Of a stretch of DNA of 64,000 nucleotides, positions 36,135 to 45,154 are shown one piece after another (positions within the stretch are counted from its first letter, which is position 1; each line of letters opens with the position of its first letter). Position numbers and translations under genes: made by a program. This stretch comes from Parasphingopyxis algicola (GTDB lineage: Bacteria; Pseudomonadota; Alphaproteobacteria; Sphingomonadales; Sphingomonadaceae): positions 3,112,501 through 3,176,500 of the forward strand of contig NZ_CP051131.1 of NCBI RefSeq assembly GCF_013378075.1. Direction: 5' to 3'. The notes under the pieces are model-generated. The model was not told where the DNA came from and ran no database searches. It worked only from the letters and a program-made list of their open reading frames with translations.

Positions 36135-37502
36135 ATGCCAGCTTCGCTAGGCAGTCGTCGCTCTATCAAGGGCCTTTTCATTGCGGCCCTCGTCGTCCTT
36201 TGCGGTTCGTTTAGTTCTCCCGCTCATTCTTCTTCGGGCGAGGCCTATGTAATGCGCCTCGAGGGCGCGATCGGCCCTGCTTCGGCGTCCTTCATCGCCG
36301 ATGGACTGGGGCAGGCCAGCCAGGCTGACGCCGAACTTGTCGTCATCTCCATGGATACGCCCGGAGGCCTCGACACCTCCATGCGTGAAATCATCCAGGC
36401 CATCCTTGCGATGCCGATCCCGGTCGTAACCTATGTCCATCCCAGCGGGGCCCGGGCTGCGAGCGCCGGGACATATATACTTTACGCAAGTCACGTTGCA
36501 GCGATGACCCCCGGAACGAACCTTGGCGCGGCGACGCCTATCCAGATCGGTGCGGCTCCTTCGCCCGAAGGCGATGGCGAGGACGGGGAAGCAGGGAATT
36601 CGCCGGCGACTGCTGCTGAACGCAAGGCAGTGAACGATGCCGTTGCCTATATACGGTCACTGGCTGAAATGCGCGGCCGAAACGCCGACTGGGGCGAAGA
36701 GTCGGTCCGAGAGGCCGCGAGCCTATCCGCAGACGCGGCCCTGGAGCAGGGCGTGATCGATATAGTCGCGCCCAATCTTGCATCCTTGCTCGAACAATTG
36801 GACGGGACGACCGTGACAATCGATGGCGAGACACGCGAGGTGAGAACCGCCGGGCTCACCGTGAGGGAGATCGAGCCCGGCTGGACGACCCAGTTGCTCG
36901 CGACCATCACCAACCCCAACATCGCGCTCATTCTGCTGATGATTGGGATTTACGGGATGATTTTCGAATTCCTCAATCCCGGGTCGCTCGTACCCGGGAC
37001 GGTGGGCGCCATTTGCCTGCTGATCGGCCTCTATGCCTTGGCGGCGCTGCCCGTCGATTTTGTCGGTCTCGCGCTGATCCTGCTTGGAATTGGGCTTATG
37101 GTCGGCGAAGCTTTTGCGCCGTCGTTCGGCATCCTGGGTATCGGCGGGCTCGTTGCGCTCGTTTTCGGTGCGACGATCCTGTTCGATACCGACGTGCCGG
37201 AATTCCGCGTCAACTGGTCCGTGATAGCTGCCATCGGCGTGTTCGGCGCGGGCCTGGTCATCCTTGTCGCCCGCGTCGGCATCAGTTCGTTCAAGCATCG
37301 CGTCGTCACTGGTCCGGAAGAACTGATCGGAGCATCGGCGACAGTCATCGACTGGACGGACGGCAAAGGGCACGTCCTTGTTCATTCGGAACGCTGGAAC
37401 GCCGAAGGGCCGGAAGGCCTGAGCGAGGGCCAGGGCGTCATCGTCAAGGAATTGTCGGGCCTGAAACTGACGGTCTCGCCGTCGGGAGACCCCGGACCCT
37501 GA
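36135..37502 (+). CDS. NfeD family membrane serine protease (ClpP-class)
   Basis: The 455-residue protein has an N-terminal signal or anchor (about 12-31), a ClpP-like protease domain with catalytic Ser110 in [10 protein letters not shown] and probable base Lys164 in AERKAVND, then four or so membrane helices ([22 protein letters not shown] and following) and a C-terminal OB-fold NfeD domain ([18 protein letters not shown]). It pairs with the slipin gene 16 bp downstream, the typical nfeD-stomatin operon; in archaea the protease cleaves the stomatin tail. Likely role: membrane microdomain quality control. Confidence 0.9.
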   Translation: MPASLGSRRSIKGLFIAALVVLCGSFSSPAHSSSGEAYVMRLEGAIGPASASFIADGLGQASQADAELVVISMDTPGGLDTSMREIIQAILAMPIPVVTYVHPSGARAASAGTYILYASHVAAMTPGTNLGAATPIQIGAAPSPEGDGEDGEAGNSPATAAERKAVNDAVAYIRSLAEMRGRNADWGEESVREAASLSADAALEQGVIDIVAPNLASLLEQLDGTTVTIDGETREVRTAGLTVREIEPGWTTQLLATITNPNIALILLMIGIYGMIFEFLNPGSLVPGTVGAICLLIGLYALAALPVDFVGLALILLGIGLMVGEAFAPSFGILGIGGLVALVFGATILFDTDVPEFRVNWSVIAAIGVFGAGLVILVARVGISSFKHRVVTGPEELIGASATVIDWTDGKGHVLVHSERWNAEGPEGLSEGQGVIVKELSGLKLTVSPSGDPGP

Positions 37503-37518
37503 TCGCAAGGAGGAAAGA

Positions 37519-38280
37519 ATGGATTTTCTGAATTATGGCTTCTTCGTGCCGCTGGTGCTGCTGGTCCTTGCCTTCCTCTGGGCCGCGATCAAGATACTGC
37601 GCGAATATGAACGCGCGGTCGTTTTTACTTTGGGGCGCTTTACCGGGGTGAAGGGACCCGGCCTCATCCTTCTCATACCATTCGTCCAACAGATCGTTAG
37701 GACTGACCTCAGAACCATCGTACTCGACGTGCCCACCCAGGATGTCATCTCACGCGATAACGTTTCGGTGAAGGTAAATGCCGTCGTATATTTCCGTATC
37801 GTCGATCCGGAGAGCGCGATCATCCAGGTAGAAAACTTCATCCAGGCCACGAGCGAACTCGCCCAGACAACGCTACGATCGGTACTGGGCAAGCATGAGT
37901 TGGATGAGATGCTCTCAGAGCGTGACAAGCTCAACGAGGACCTCCAGGAAATCCTCGATAAGCAGACAGACCCTTGGGGGATCAAGGTCGCCAATGTCGA
38001 GATCAAGCATGTCGATATCGATGAATCGATGGTGCGCGCGATTGCCCGCCAAGCCGAGGCCGAACGCGAGCGGCGCGCAAAGGTCATCAATGCCGAAGGT
38101 GAATACCAGGCCGCTGCAAAGCTGCTCGAAGCAGCGCGCGTGCTGGGCCAAGCCCCCGAAGCCATGCAGCTGCGCTACCTTTCGACGCTGAACGTGCTTG
38201 CCAATGAACAGAACAGCTCGACGATCGTCTTCCCCTTCCCGATAGATCTGAGTGGCTGGTTCGGCAAAGGCGAAAGCTGA
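37519..38280 (+). CDS. Slipin / stomatin-like SPFH protein
   Basis: A 253-residue SPFH-domain protein with one N-terminal hydrophobic segment ([18 protein letters not shown]), the SPFH domain from [27 protein letters not shown] to a coiled-coil rich in Ala/Glu/Arg ([19 protein letters not shown]), and the conserved [24 protein letters not shown] end. It forms membrane scaffold oligomers. It is preceded by aaggagg and lies directly after its likely protease partner. The 276-bp gap to the next gene holds no feature I can support. Confidence 0.92.
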   Translation: MDFLNYGFFVPLVLLVLAFLWAAIKILREYERAVVFTLGRFTGVKGPGLILLIPFVQQIVRTDLRTIVLDVPTQDVISRDNVSVKVNAVVYFRIVDPESAIIQVENFIQATSELAQTTLRSVLGKHELDEMLSERDKLNEDLQEILDKQTDPWGIKVANVEIKHVDIDESMVRAIARQAEAERERRAKVINAEGEYQAAAKLLEAARVLGQAPEAMQLRYLSTLNVLANEQNSSTIVFPFPIDLSGWFGKGES

Positions 38281-38556
38281 TGCGCCCGGCGCCAGGCAAT
38301 TTGCGGAACCTCGTCATGGGAACGTGGTGCAATTCTATTTAGGCCCAGGCCAACGCTTCGATCAGTCCGTGAATGGCTACTGTCATTGGAGACGTACAGA
38401 ATCTGCAAGCGCCAACATTGTGTCATAGGCAAGTCATTCCGGTGGAATTAGGCCGAACGGCGGCTTTCGCAACTCAATCCTTAAGAGCCGACAGTCCGCA
38501 ACCGGCCCCGAAACAGTCATTTCTCTTCTGGTGAAAATCTCGCGGCCGCCCGCCCC

Positions 38557-39711
38557 CTAAAGCGCCTTCTCATACACCGAATATACCCGGTTCACCTCGC
38601 CCTTGATCGCGTCGGCGATGGCGACCATTCCCTGGTTGTCGTCGAGGATCCAGCCGACTTCGGCGCGTTCCACGCCCATCCGCTCGACGCCCCAGCGGCG
38701 GATATGCTCGATCATCATGAAGGCGAGCTGGCTGGCGAGGCGGCTGTTCTGGTGTTCGGGGAGCACGCCCATCAGCGGCACGCGGCCGCCCTTCCATTTC
38801 CGGCGTTTGAGCTTCCAGAGCAGCTTCGCCCAACCGAACGGCAGTAGCGAGCCGTTCATGTGCTTCAGCGCCTCGTTGACGTCGGGCAGGCAGAGCATGA
38901 AGGCGGCGGGCTTGCCGTCATATTCGGCGATCAGGTTGATTTCGGGATAGATGACCGGCTTCAGCTTGGTCTTGATATAGTGCACTTCGCTGTCGGTGAT
39001 CGGAACGAAGCCCCAGTTTTTGCTCCAGGCCTGGTTGAGTATCGAGAGGATCAGCGTCGCTTCCTCGTCGAAGCGGCGCATATCGACCGGGCGTATATTG
39101 ATCCGCTCGTTGCGCTCGCCCGATTGCACGATCCGGCGGATGATCGGCGGAAAGCCGTCCGCCACCGGGACGATGAAGGTGTGGAGCTGCTTGGCTTCCG
39201 TATGGCCGCATGCCTCGATCCATCCCGCATAGGCCGGTTTGTGATGGCCCATCATGATCATCGGGCGGTGGTCGTGGCCCTTGGTGAGCAGGCCCGGTTC
39301 GTCCCAGACGGAAAGGCTCAGCGGGCCGAGCGCGCGGGTCATGCCCTGGCCGCGCAGCCAGTCCTCGGCGGCGGCGAGCAGCGCGGCCATGACCGCCTCG
39401 TCTTCCGCCTCCATCATGCCCCAATTGCCGGTGCCCGGGCCCATGCCCTGTTCGATCGGCTGTTCGAGCGCGAGATGGTCGATATGCGCGGAAATCCGGC
39501 CGACCGGCTTGCCGTCCCGCCAGGCGAGGAGCGGCTGGACGTCGGCATGCTCGTAAAACGGGTTCTTGCCCGGCGTCAGCAGTTCGATCACCTCGGAGCG
39601 CAGCGGCGGAACCCAGTACGGCGTATCGGCATTCAGCCGATAGGCCAGATCGACGAATGTCTTGAGTTCCGCCTTGCCGGTGACCGGGCGGACGGCAATG
39701 TCTGCGCTCAT
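38557..39711 (-). CDS. GNAT-fold acyltransferase-like protein, candidate bacterial ceramide synthase
   Basis: A 384-residue cytoplasmic protein with features of the GNAT superfamily: an N-terminal half starting VRPVTGKAELKTFVDLAYRLN and a C-terminal half with LMGVLPEHQNSRLASQLAFMMIEHIRRWGVERMGVERAEVGWILDDNQGM, where the acyl-CoA loop and strand-helix pattern appear (parts quoted). Bacterial ceramide synthase of Caulobacter (bCerS) is a GNAT-type protein of similar size encoded near spt, and the presence of spt, an ACP, an SDR and lipid kinase within 12 kb fits. The match is from architecture and context, not from alignment. It follows the hydroxylase gene by 20 bp on the same strand. Confidence 0.55.
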   Translation of the reverse strand: MSADIAVRPVTGKAELKTFVDLAYRLNADTPYWVPPLRSEVIELLTPGKNPFYEHADVQPLLAWRDGKPVGRISAHIDHLALEQPIEQGMGPGTGNWGMMEAEDEAVMAALLAAAEDWLRGQGMTRALGPLSLSVWDEPGLLTKGHDHRPMIMMGHHKPAYAGWIEACGHTEAKQLHTFIVPVADGFPPIIRRIVQSGERNERINIRPVDMRRFDEEATLILSILNQAWSKNWGFVPITDSEVHYIKTKLKPVIYPEINLIAEYDGKPAAFMLCLPDVNEALKHMNGSLLPFGWAKLLWKLKRRKWKGGRVPLMGVLPEHQNSRLASQLAFMMIEHIRRWGVERMGVERAEVGWILDDNQGMVAIADAIKGEVNRVYSVYEKAL

Positions 39712-39731
39712 GATGGGTGCGGCTGTCTCGC

Positions 39732-40499
39732 CTAGTCCTTGGCGCGCTGGGTCGGATGCCCGGTCGCCACTCCGCCCGAAAGCTCCGCCACCCAGGGATA
39801 GCGTTCTGCGGTTTCGGGCGTGTAGCCGAGGTTGAACACCGTCTCGCTCTTTTCCTTCCGGTCGGGGCGCTCGTAGAAGGTGCCGAACACCTTGTCCCAG
39901 AAGAAGTTGGTGATCCCGAAATTGCCGCTCTCGTCATGGAAGTGATGGGCCATGTGGCGCGCTTTCATCTGGGCGAGCCACTTGTTGCGCGGCTTGTATT
40001 TGAGATGCTGCACGCAGTGGCAGAACTCGTAGAAGCAGGTCGTCAGGAGACCGGCGCCCACGGCAGCCGCCGCGCCGCCGATGCCGCCGATCAGCCAGCC
40101 GATCGGCGCGAGGATGACGACGATCGTCGGCAGGGTCGTCGAGAGCGAGCCGAACAGCACCTCGAGATGGTTCGGGTCCTGATGGTGATCGTAATGGATA
40201 CGCTTCCAGACCGGCGAGAGGATCTTCACCTTGTACATCCACTGGCTGTGCAGCACCCAGCGGTGCAGCAGGTACCAGGCAAGCGGATATGCCATCACGG
40301 CGACGGCAAGACTGACGACGGTCTGCGCCAGCGTCGCCGGCTGCCAGAGCCAGACGCCGAACGACACGACGGACAGAACGAGATAGGCGATGATCGCCGG
40401 ATACTGAAAATAGGCGACGACCAATTCCTTGAACGTCATCTTGTCCAGATAGTGCGACCGATTCCAAATCCCGGGGCGCGCGGTGGCTGCGACTCTCAC
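39732..40499 (-). CDS. Membrane fatty acid hydroxylase / sterol desaturase family di-iron protein
   Basis: A 255-residue protein from a GTG at 40499 with the ribosome site aaaggaag 8 bases upstream. It has about four membrane helices and the histidine clusters of the family: HRWVLH, HYDHHQDPNH, HCVQH and HMAHHFHDE. The same fold hydroxylates sphingoid bases or amide-linked acyl chains in eukaryotes, and its place beside the candidate ceramide synthase suggests a sphingolipid hydroxylase. Carotenoid hydroxylases belong to the same superfamily, so the substrate is not certain. Confidence 0.8.
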   Translation of the reverse strand: MRVAATARPGIWNRSHYLDKMTFKELVVAYFQYPAIIAYLVLSVVSFGVWLWQPATLAQTVVSLAVAVMAYPLAWYLLHRWVLHSQWMYKVKILSPVWKRIHYDHHQDPNHLEVLFGSLSTTLPTIVVILAPIGWLIGGIGGAAAAVGAGLLTTCFYEFCHCVQHLKYKPRNKWLAQMKARHMAHHFHDESGNFGITNFFWDKVFGTFYERPDRKEKSETVFNLGYTPETAERYPWVAELSGGVATGHPTQRAKD

Positions 40500-40645
40500 G
40501 TCTAACTTCCTTTAATCATGTATCTTTCGGGTTCGCCGGCACTTTCGCCAACTGCTCTAAGCCACCGCATATGAACGGGTAATGAGGCAGCTTTGCGACG
40601 AAAATCGTGCGGTTCTTGTGCCGCGATCCGCCGAAACGGCCCTAT

Positions 40646-42109
40646 TTAAACCAGTCGCGTTCGTCTGGCAAAAGCGCCGAGCGCGGCGCGGTCGTCATGG
40701 TCGAGGCCAAGCCGTAGCGTCACCCAGCACAGCGGGACGAAGGCGAGCAGCAGGGCAACGGCCCGGACGGGCGCGCCCAATGGTCCGAGAGCGAGGCCGA
40801 GCATGGCGAGGACCGTCAGGCCCGCGCCGCCGATCAGCAGTCCGCGCAGGAAGGGCAGGTCGAACGGCTGGAGGCCGTCGCTCACTTTCAATTCGACGAC
40901 CGCCGCGACGGCGATCACGACCGCGCCGATGCTGACCGCTATCGCCATGCCCTCGGCGCCGCGGTCGGGCGCGAAAATGCCGGCGAGGAATGCCCAGACC
41001 GCGATTCCGGCGAGGCTGTTGAAGAAGGGCAGCAGGCGATGCCCGGTCATCTCGACGATCGGCGTCGCCGGGCCGATAATCGCTTCGCCCATCCGGCCCA
41101 GGGTCAGGATGACCAGCGCGGCGAGCGCCGCGTCCGCCCCGGGCCCGAACAGGCTCAATATGTCGGACGCGAGCAGGATCAGCAGCCCGCCCAGCGGCAG
41201 CACGAGCGCCGCGGACAGGCGCGAGGAAAAGGCGTAGAGCGGCGCGATCCGGGCGCGGTCCAGCGCCGCCTGGGCCGAGCTGAGCGGCGCGAGGACGTAG
41301 AGAAAGGCCTGGCGGACGATCAGCGGGACCGACGCGACCTTGCGGGCGATGCCGAACAGGCCGGCGGCGGTCGCTCCCTGGGCCCCCGGCAGCATCAGGT
41401 TGAGGATGATCGGCGGCAGGTCGTTCAGGGTCCGCCGGGCGATTGCGCTCGGCGACAGGGCGATACCCGAAACCAGCACATTGGCGCGCAGCGCCGCCGG
41501 CACCGGCGCGCGCAGCATGAGACGCATGTCATAATAGCGCGCGAGCAGCCGCGCCGCGAGAATGGCGACGAGCGCCAGAGATAGCAGATGGGCGAGGAGC
41601 AGCCCCGTGCTCGTCCAGCCGGCGAGGAAGAAACCGACCGCGAAGGCGAGCCGCGCGCACTGCTCCCAGAATATCCGCAGCCGGATTTCGGGGCCGAACG
41701 CACGGCGCGCGCGCGCCGCCGATGTCGCCACCTCGACAAAGGTCCAGAGCGGCAGCGCCCAGGCGAACAGGGCGATCATCTCGGGCAACCGGGCTGCGTC
41801 CTCGGGCGCTGCCGAAACGAAACCGGCGATCTGCGGCGCGAACAGGGCGACGAGCGCCGCGATCGCTATGGCCGGGAGCGTCGTGACGAGCAGCGCGAAC
41901 TTGACCGCGCCATGCGCCGCTTCCTCGCTCTCGACGGGCACGATCCGCTGCAGCGCCTGGGTCAGCGAGAGATCGACGATCTTCTCGGCCATGTTCACCG
42001 CCGACCACAGGACGATGTAGAGGCCGTAGGTCGCGATCCCGAACAGCCATGTGTAGAGCGGCTGCGCGACGACTTCGATCAGCGCGCCGAGCCGGGCCAT
42101 CGCCGCCAT
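40646..42109 (-). CDS. Polysaccharide/lipid flippase-like membrane protein (MOP superfamily)
   Basis: A 487-residue polytopic protein with about 12-14 hydrophobic helices and the start LGALIEVVAQPLYTWLFGIATYGLYIVLWSAVNMAEKIVDLSLTQALQRIVP typical of Wzx-like lipopolysaccharide biosynthesis flippases (key pattern TYGLY.VLW...N...KI.DL.L..ALQR.VP). The frame remains open 33 codons upstream of the chosen ATG and reads family-like, but has no start codon. It sits between the hydroxylase and lptG on the same strand, so it may flip a glycosylated sphingolipid or polysaccharide. Confidence 0.75.
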   Translation of the reverse strand: MAAMARLGALIEVVAQPLYTWLFGIATYGLYIVLWSAVNMAEKIVDLSLTQALQRIVPVESEEAAHGAVKFALLVTTLPAIAIAALVALFAPQIAGFVSAAPEDAARLPEMIALFAWALPLWTFVEVATSAARARRAFGPEIRLRIFWEQCARLAFAVGFFLAGWTSTGLLLAHLLSLALVAILAARLLARYYDMRLMLRAPVPAALRANVLVSGIALSPSAIARRTLNDLPPIILNLMLPGAQGATAAGLFGIARKVASVPLIVRQAFLYVLAPLSSAQAALDRARIAPLYAFSSRLSAALVLPLGGLLILLASDILSLFGPGADAALAALVILTLGRMGEAIIGPATPIVEMTGHRLLPFFNSLAGIAVWAFLAGIFAPDRGAEGMAIAVSIGAVVIAVAAVVELKVSDGLQPFDLPFLRGLLIGGAGLTVLAMLGLALGPLGAPVRAVALLLAFVPLCWVTLRLGLDHDDRAALGAFARRTRLV

Positions 42110-42191
42110 TGCCGCGCCATGCGCGACGTCGCCGCGTTCGACCGTTTTTCCGGCGACGGTTTGCCCGCTATCGGCCCCCTGCGCTATCGCT

Positions 42192-43295
42192 TCATTCCTC
42201 GGTTCGGATCAGCACGGCCTCGCCGATCAGCAAAAACAGGAAGAAGGGCGCCCAGGCCGCGAGCAACGGCGGATAGGCGCCGATATTGCCCATGGCTAGC
42301 GCGAAATTGTCGGCGACGAAATAGGTGAAACCGAGCGCCATGCCGATGATCGCGCGGATGAAGAGTTGGCCGGAACGGGCGAGCCCGAAACCCGCCACGG
42401 CGCCGAGCAGCGGCATCAGCAGGGTGGATAGCGGGCCCGATATCTTGTGCCAGAGGCCGGCCTCGAGCGCGGTGGTCGGCCGGCCTGCCGCCTGGAGATC
42501 GGCGATCGCCTGGCGCAGCTCGAAAAAGTTGAGCGCGCCGGCCTCGATATTGGCCAGCGTGAACTGGTCGGGCGTCACGCCTTCGGCGATGACGAGCGAT
42601 TCCGGATTGCTCTGTTCGACCGCCGAAACGTCGAATTGCTGGGGGTTTTCCAGCCGCCAGCCGTTGCCGGTATAGGTGGCGCGTTCGGCGCTGACGAGAA
42701 ACTCGATCACGCCGCCGGTCCGGTCATATACGGTCACGCCGTCGAGTATGGTCGCATCGCCCCGCCCGGATACGCTCCGCGCGTTGATCAGGTCGTTGCC
42801 GTCGCGCACCCAGACATTGGTCGCGCCGGCGCGCTGTTCGGGGATCGGGCCGTAATCGACGGACTCCCAGGCGCTGAGCGTTCCATAGGCGGGGGCGACG
42901 ACGCGTTCGTTGAAGATGAACAGGCCGATGCCGACGATGAAGCTCGTCAGGATCAGCGGCGCGAGGATCTGGTGCGCCGACGCGCCGGCCGCCTTCATCG
43001 AGATGATTTCGCTGTTCGCGTTCATCGAGCTGAGCGCGATCAAGGTGCCGAGCAGGGCGGCGAATGGAAGAAACCGCTCGATCAGCTGCGGCACGCGGAG
43101 CGACACGTAGAACCAGAGTTCGGCCTCGCCATTGCCCTCGGGCGCGAGAATCTGTCCCGATTCGCCGAGCAGGTCGAGCGTCATCAGGATGACGACGAGC
43201 CCGCCCAGCACCGCGAATGTGCGGGTCAGGAACATCTTCGCCATGTAGAGCGAGATCGTCCGTGACGGGAAAAACTGTAGCTGCGGTGCGTCCAA
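42192..43295 (-). CDS. lptG: LPS export permease-type protein LptG
   Basis: A 367-residue inner-membrane YjgP/YjgQ permease with six predicted helices and a large periplasmic beta-jellyroll (VSGRGDATILDGVTVYDRTGG). The helix patterns YMAKMFLTRTFAVLGGLVVIL, SSMNANSEIISMKAAGAS and GQLFIRAIIGMALGFTYFVAD match LptG. Together with LptF, LptB2 and LptC it extracts lipid from the inner membrane. It follows lptF by 3 bp. Sphingomonads carry glycosphingolipids in place of LPS, so the cargo may be different here. Confidence 0.9.
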   Translation of the reverse strand: MDAPQLQFFPSRTISLYMAKMFLTRTFAVLGGLVVILMTLDLLGESGQILAPEGNGEAELWFYVSLRVPQLIERFLPFAALLGTLIALSSMNANSEIISMKAAGASAHQILAPLILTSFIVGIGLFIFNERVVAPAYGTLSAWESVDYGPIPEQRAGATNVWVRDGNDLINARSVSGRGDATILDGVTVYDRTGGVIEFLVSAERATYTGNGWRLENPQQFDVSAVEQSNPESLVIAEGVTPDQFTLANIEAGALNFFELRQAIADLQAAGRPTTALEAGLWHKISGPLSTLLMPLLGAVAGFGLARSGQLFIRAIIGMALGFTYFVADNFALAMGNIGAYPPLLAAWAPFFLFLLIGEAVLIRTEE

Positions 43296-43298
43296 GGA

Positions 43299-44504
43299 TC
43301 AGCTCCCGATCGGGCTCCGCCGGCGCAGGAACAGCCGCCGCACGAATCCGGCCATCTTGGAAAATCCCTTTTCGAGCGCGCCGATCGGCTGGCCGCCCGG
43401 CACATAGGCGATATGGTAGTACATCCAGGCGATGAGCGCGGCGAAAACCGCGAACGGCACCCAGAGCGAAATCAGCGGATCGACCCGGCCGAGCGCGGCC
43501 AGATCTTCGCCATATTGGCAAATCTTGTGATAGGTGGTGATCATCACGACGGACAGGAACACGCCGAGCGCGGATGTCGAGCGCTTGGGCGGGACCGCGA
43601 GCGCCACGGCGAGCAGCGGCAGCAGGAACATCATCGCGATCTCTGCCATCCGGTAGTGGAAATTGGCCCGGCTCGCGAGCCGCAACTCTTCCGGAGCGCT
43701 ACTGTCGCTCCCCACCCGCGCCAGCTCGAACAGGGTGAGTTCGCGATGTTCGCCGCCACGCCCCCTGAACTGTTCGATCTGCGGCAGATCGATCGGCAGG
43801 TCGTGACTTTCGAAGCTCAGCACGCGCGGGCTCTCGAAATCGGCTTGGTTATGGATGAGCCGGCCGTTGGTGAGGCGCAGCAGGATCGTGTCCTGCTCGT
43901 CGGTCGCCATGAAGGTGCCATGATCGGCGGACACCGAGAGCTGCCGGCCCTGGGGCGATGTGGTGCGCACGAAGATACCCGACAGGTCCCGGCCGTCATT
44001 CGTGCTTTCCTCGACCCGGAGCGTCATGTTGCTGCCGAGATTGTTGAACTCGCCGACATTGATCGATGCGCCGAGCGCGCCCGAACGCAGCTCGAACTGA
44101 AGGTTTTCGTATGAATAGCGCGCGATCGGCTGGAAATAGCTGACGATCAGCAGGTTGAGCAGCACGAAGCCGACCGTGAAGATATAGGGCACGAGCAGCA
44201 GTCGGCGATAGCCGATGCCGACCGCGCGCAACACGTCGAGTTCCGAGGACAGCGCGAGCTTGCGGAAGGCGAACAGGATACCGAGCATCAGCCCGACCGG
44301 GATCGCCAGCGACAGATATTCGGGCACGAGATTGGCCAGCATCTGCCACACGACATTCACCGGCCCGCCCTCGCGCGCGACGAAATCGAACAATCGCAAC
44401 ATCTTGTCGAGAACCAGCAACATGGCCGCGATGACCAGCGTCGCGACGAGCGGCACGATGATCAGCCGGAACATATAGCGGTCGGTGGCAGTGAAAATTT
44501 GCAA
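43299..44504 (-). CDS. lptF: LPS export permease-type protein LptF
   Basis: A 401-residue partner permease. The TTG at 44504 has a ggag site 9 bases upstream and places the ATDRYMFRLIIVPLV element at the N-terminus as in other LptF proteins. Helices, the coupling-helix region SSELDVLRAVGIGYRRLLL, and the periplasmic domain (VEESTNDGRDLSGIFVRTT) are clear. It forms an operon with lptG and is divergent from the DUF2141 gene. Confidence 0.9.
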   Translation of the reverse strand: MQIFTATDRYMFRLIIVPLVATLVIAAMLLVLDKMLRLFDFVAREGGPVNVVWQMLANLVPEYLSLAIPVGLMLGILFAFRKLALSSELDVLRAVGIGYRRLLLVPYIFTVGFVLLNLLIVSYFQPIARYSYENLQFELRSGALGASINVGEFNNLGSNMTLRVEESTNDGRDLSGIFVRTTSPQGRQLSVSADHGTFMATDEQDTILLRLTNGRLIHNQADFESPRVLSFESHDLPIDLPQIEQFRGRGGEHRELTLFELARVGSDSSAPEELRLASRANFHYRMAEIAMMFLLPLLAVALAVPPKRSTSALGVFLSVVMITTYHKICQYGEDLAALGRVDPLISLWVPFAVFAALIAWMYYHIAYVPGGQPIGALEKGFSKMAGFVRRLFLRRRSPIGS

Positions 44505-44637
44505 AGTTCAGACGCTCCGTGACCATAATTTGGCCGCAAGCATTGGGGATATCTGACAGAAATAGGGGATTAGTTTGAATTTTGCCATGCCTGATCCGGG
44601 CAAACAGGCCTTGGCAAATATGTTGGAGTTGGTTTCA

Positions 44638-45150
44638 ATGCTGAAAAGCACGATTATCCCTGCGGCCGCTGCCCTGCCCATGGCCGCTTTCGCAACTGCA
44701 GCCGATGCGGGCACGCGCGTGCCCAACGACCTGTCGCAATGCCGCGCCGGGGCATCGGGATCGGCGGCGCTGGTGCGCGTCGTCGGTTTTCGCGACGATA
44801 ACGGCCGGGTGCGCGTCCAGTCCTACCAGGGCGACAATAACTGGCTCGAACGCGGCCAGTGGCTGCACCGGGTCGATATTCCCGTCCAGCCCACCAATCG
44901 CAACATGACCGTGTGTCTGCCGTTGCCCGGCCCGGGCACGTACGGGATCGCGGTTCGCCATGACAGCAACGGCAATAACCGGTCGGACCGGCGCGATGGC
45001 GGCGGCTTTTCGGGCAATCCCGACCTGTCCTTCCCGTTCAACCTCGAGCCCGATTACGATGAAGTCGCGTTTCGCGCCGGCAACGGGGTCACCCGGATAA
45101 CCGTCGTCCTCAATTACATGCAGGGCACGGCGGTGGAGCCGATCGGCTAA
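44638..45150 (+). CDS. Secreted DUF2141 protein
   Basis: A 170-residue protein starting at 44638 (site ggagtt 8 bases upstream) with a signal peptide (STIIPAAAALPMAAFATAADA). The mature part has the DUF2141 motif YGIAVRHDSNGNNRSDRRDGGGFSGNPD (key parts YGIAV.HD.NGN and GG.F.GNPD), which resembles a calcium-loop in a small beta-sandwich. Function unknown. It heads the operon with the lipid kinase, 4 bp downstream, so it may act on the exported lipid or in the envelope. Confidence 0.75.
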   Translation: MLKSTIIPAAAALPMAAFATAADAGTRVPNDLSQCRAGASGSAALVRVVGFRDDNGRVRVQSYQGDNNWLERGQWLHRVDIPVQPTNRNMTVCLPLPGPGTYGIAVRHDSNGNNRSDRRDGGGFSGNPDLSFPFNLEPDYDEVAFRAGNGVTRITVVLNYMQGTAVEPIG

Positions 45151-45154
45151 CCCG

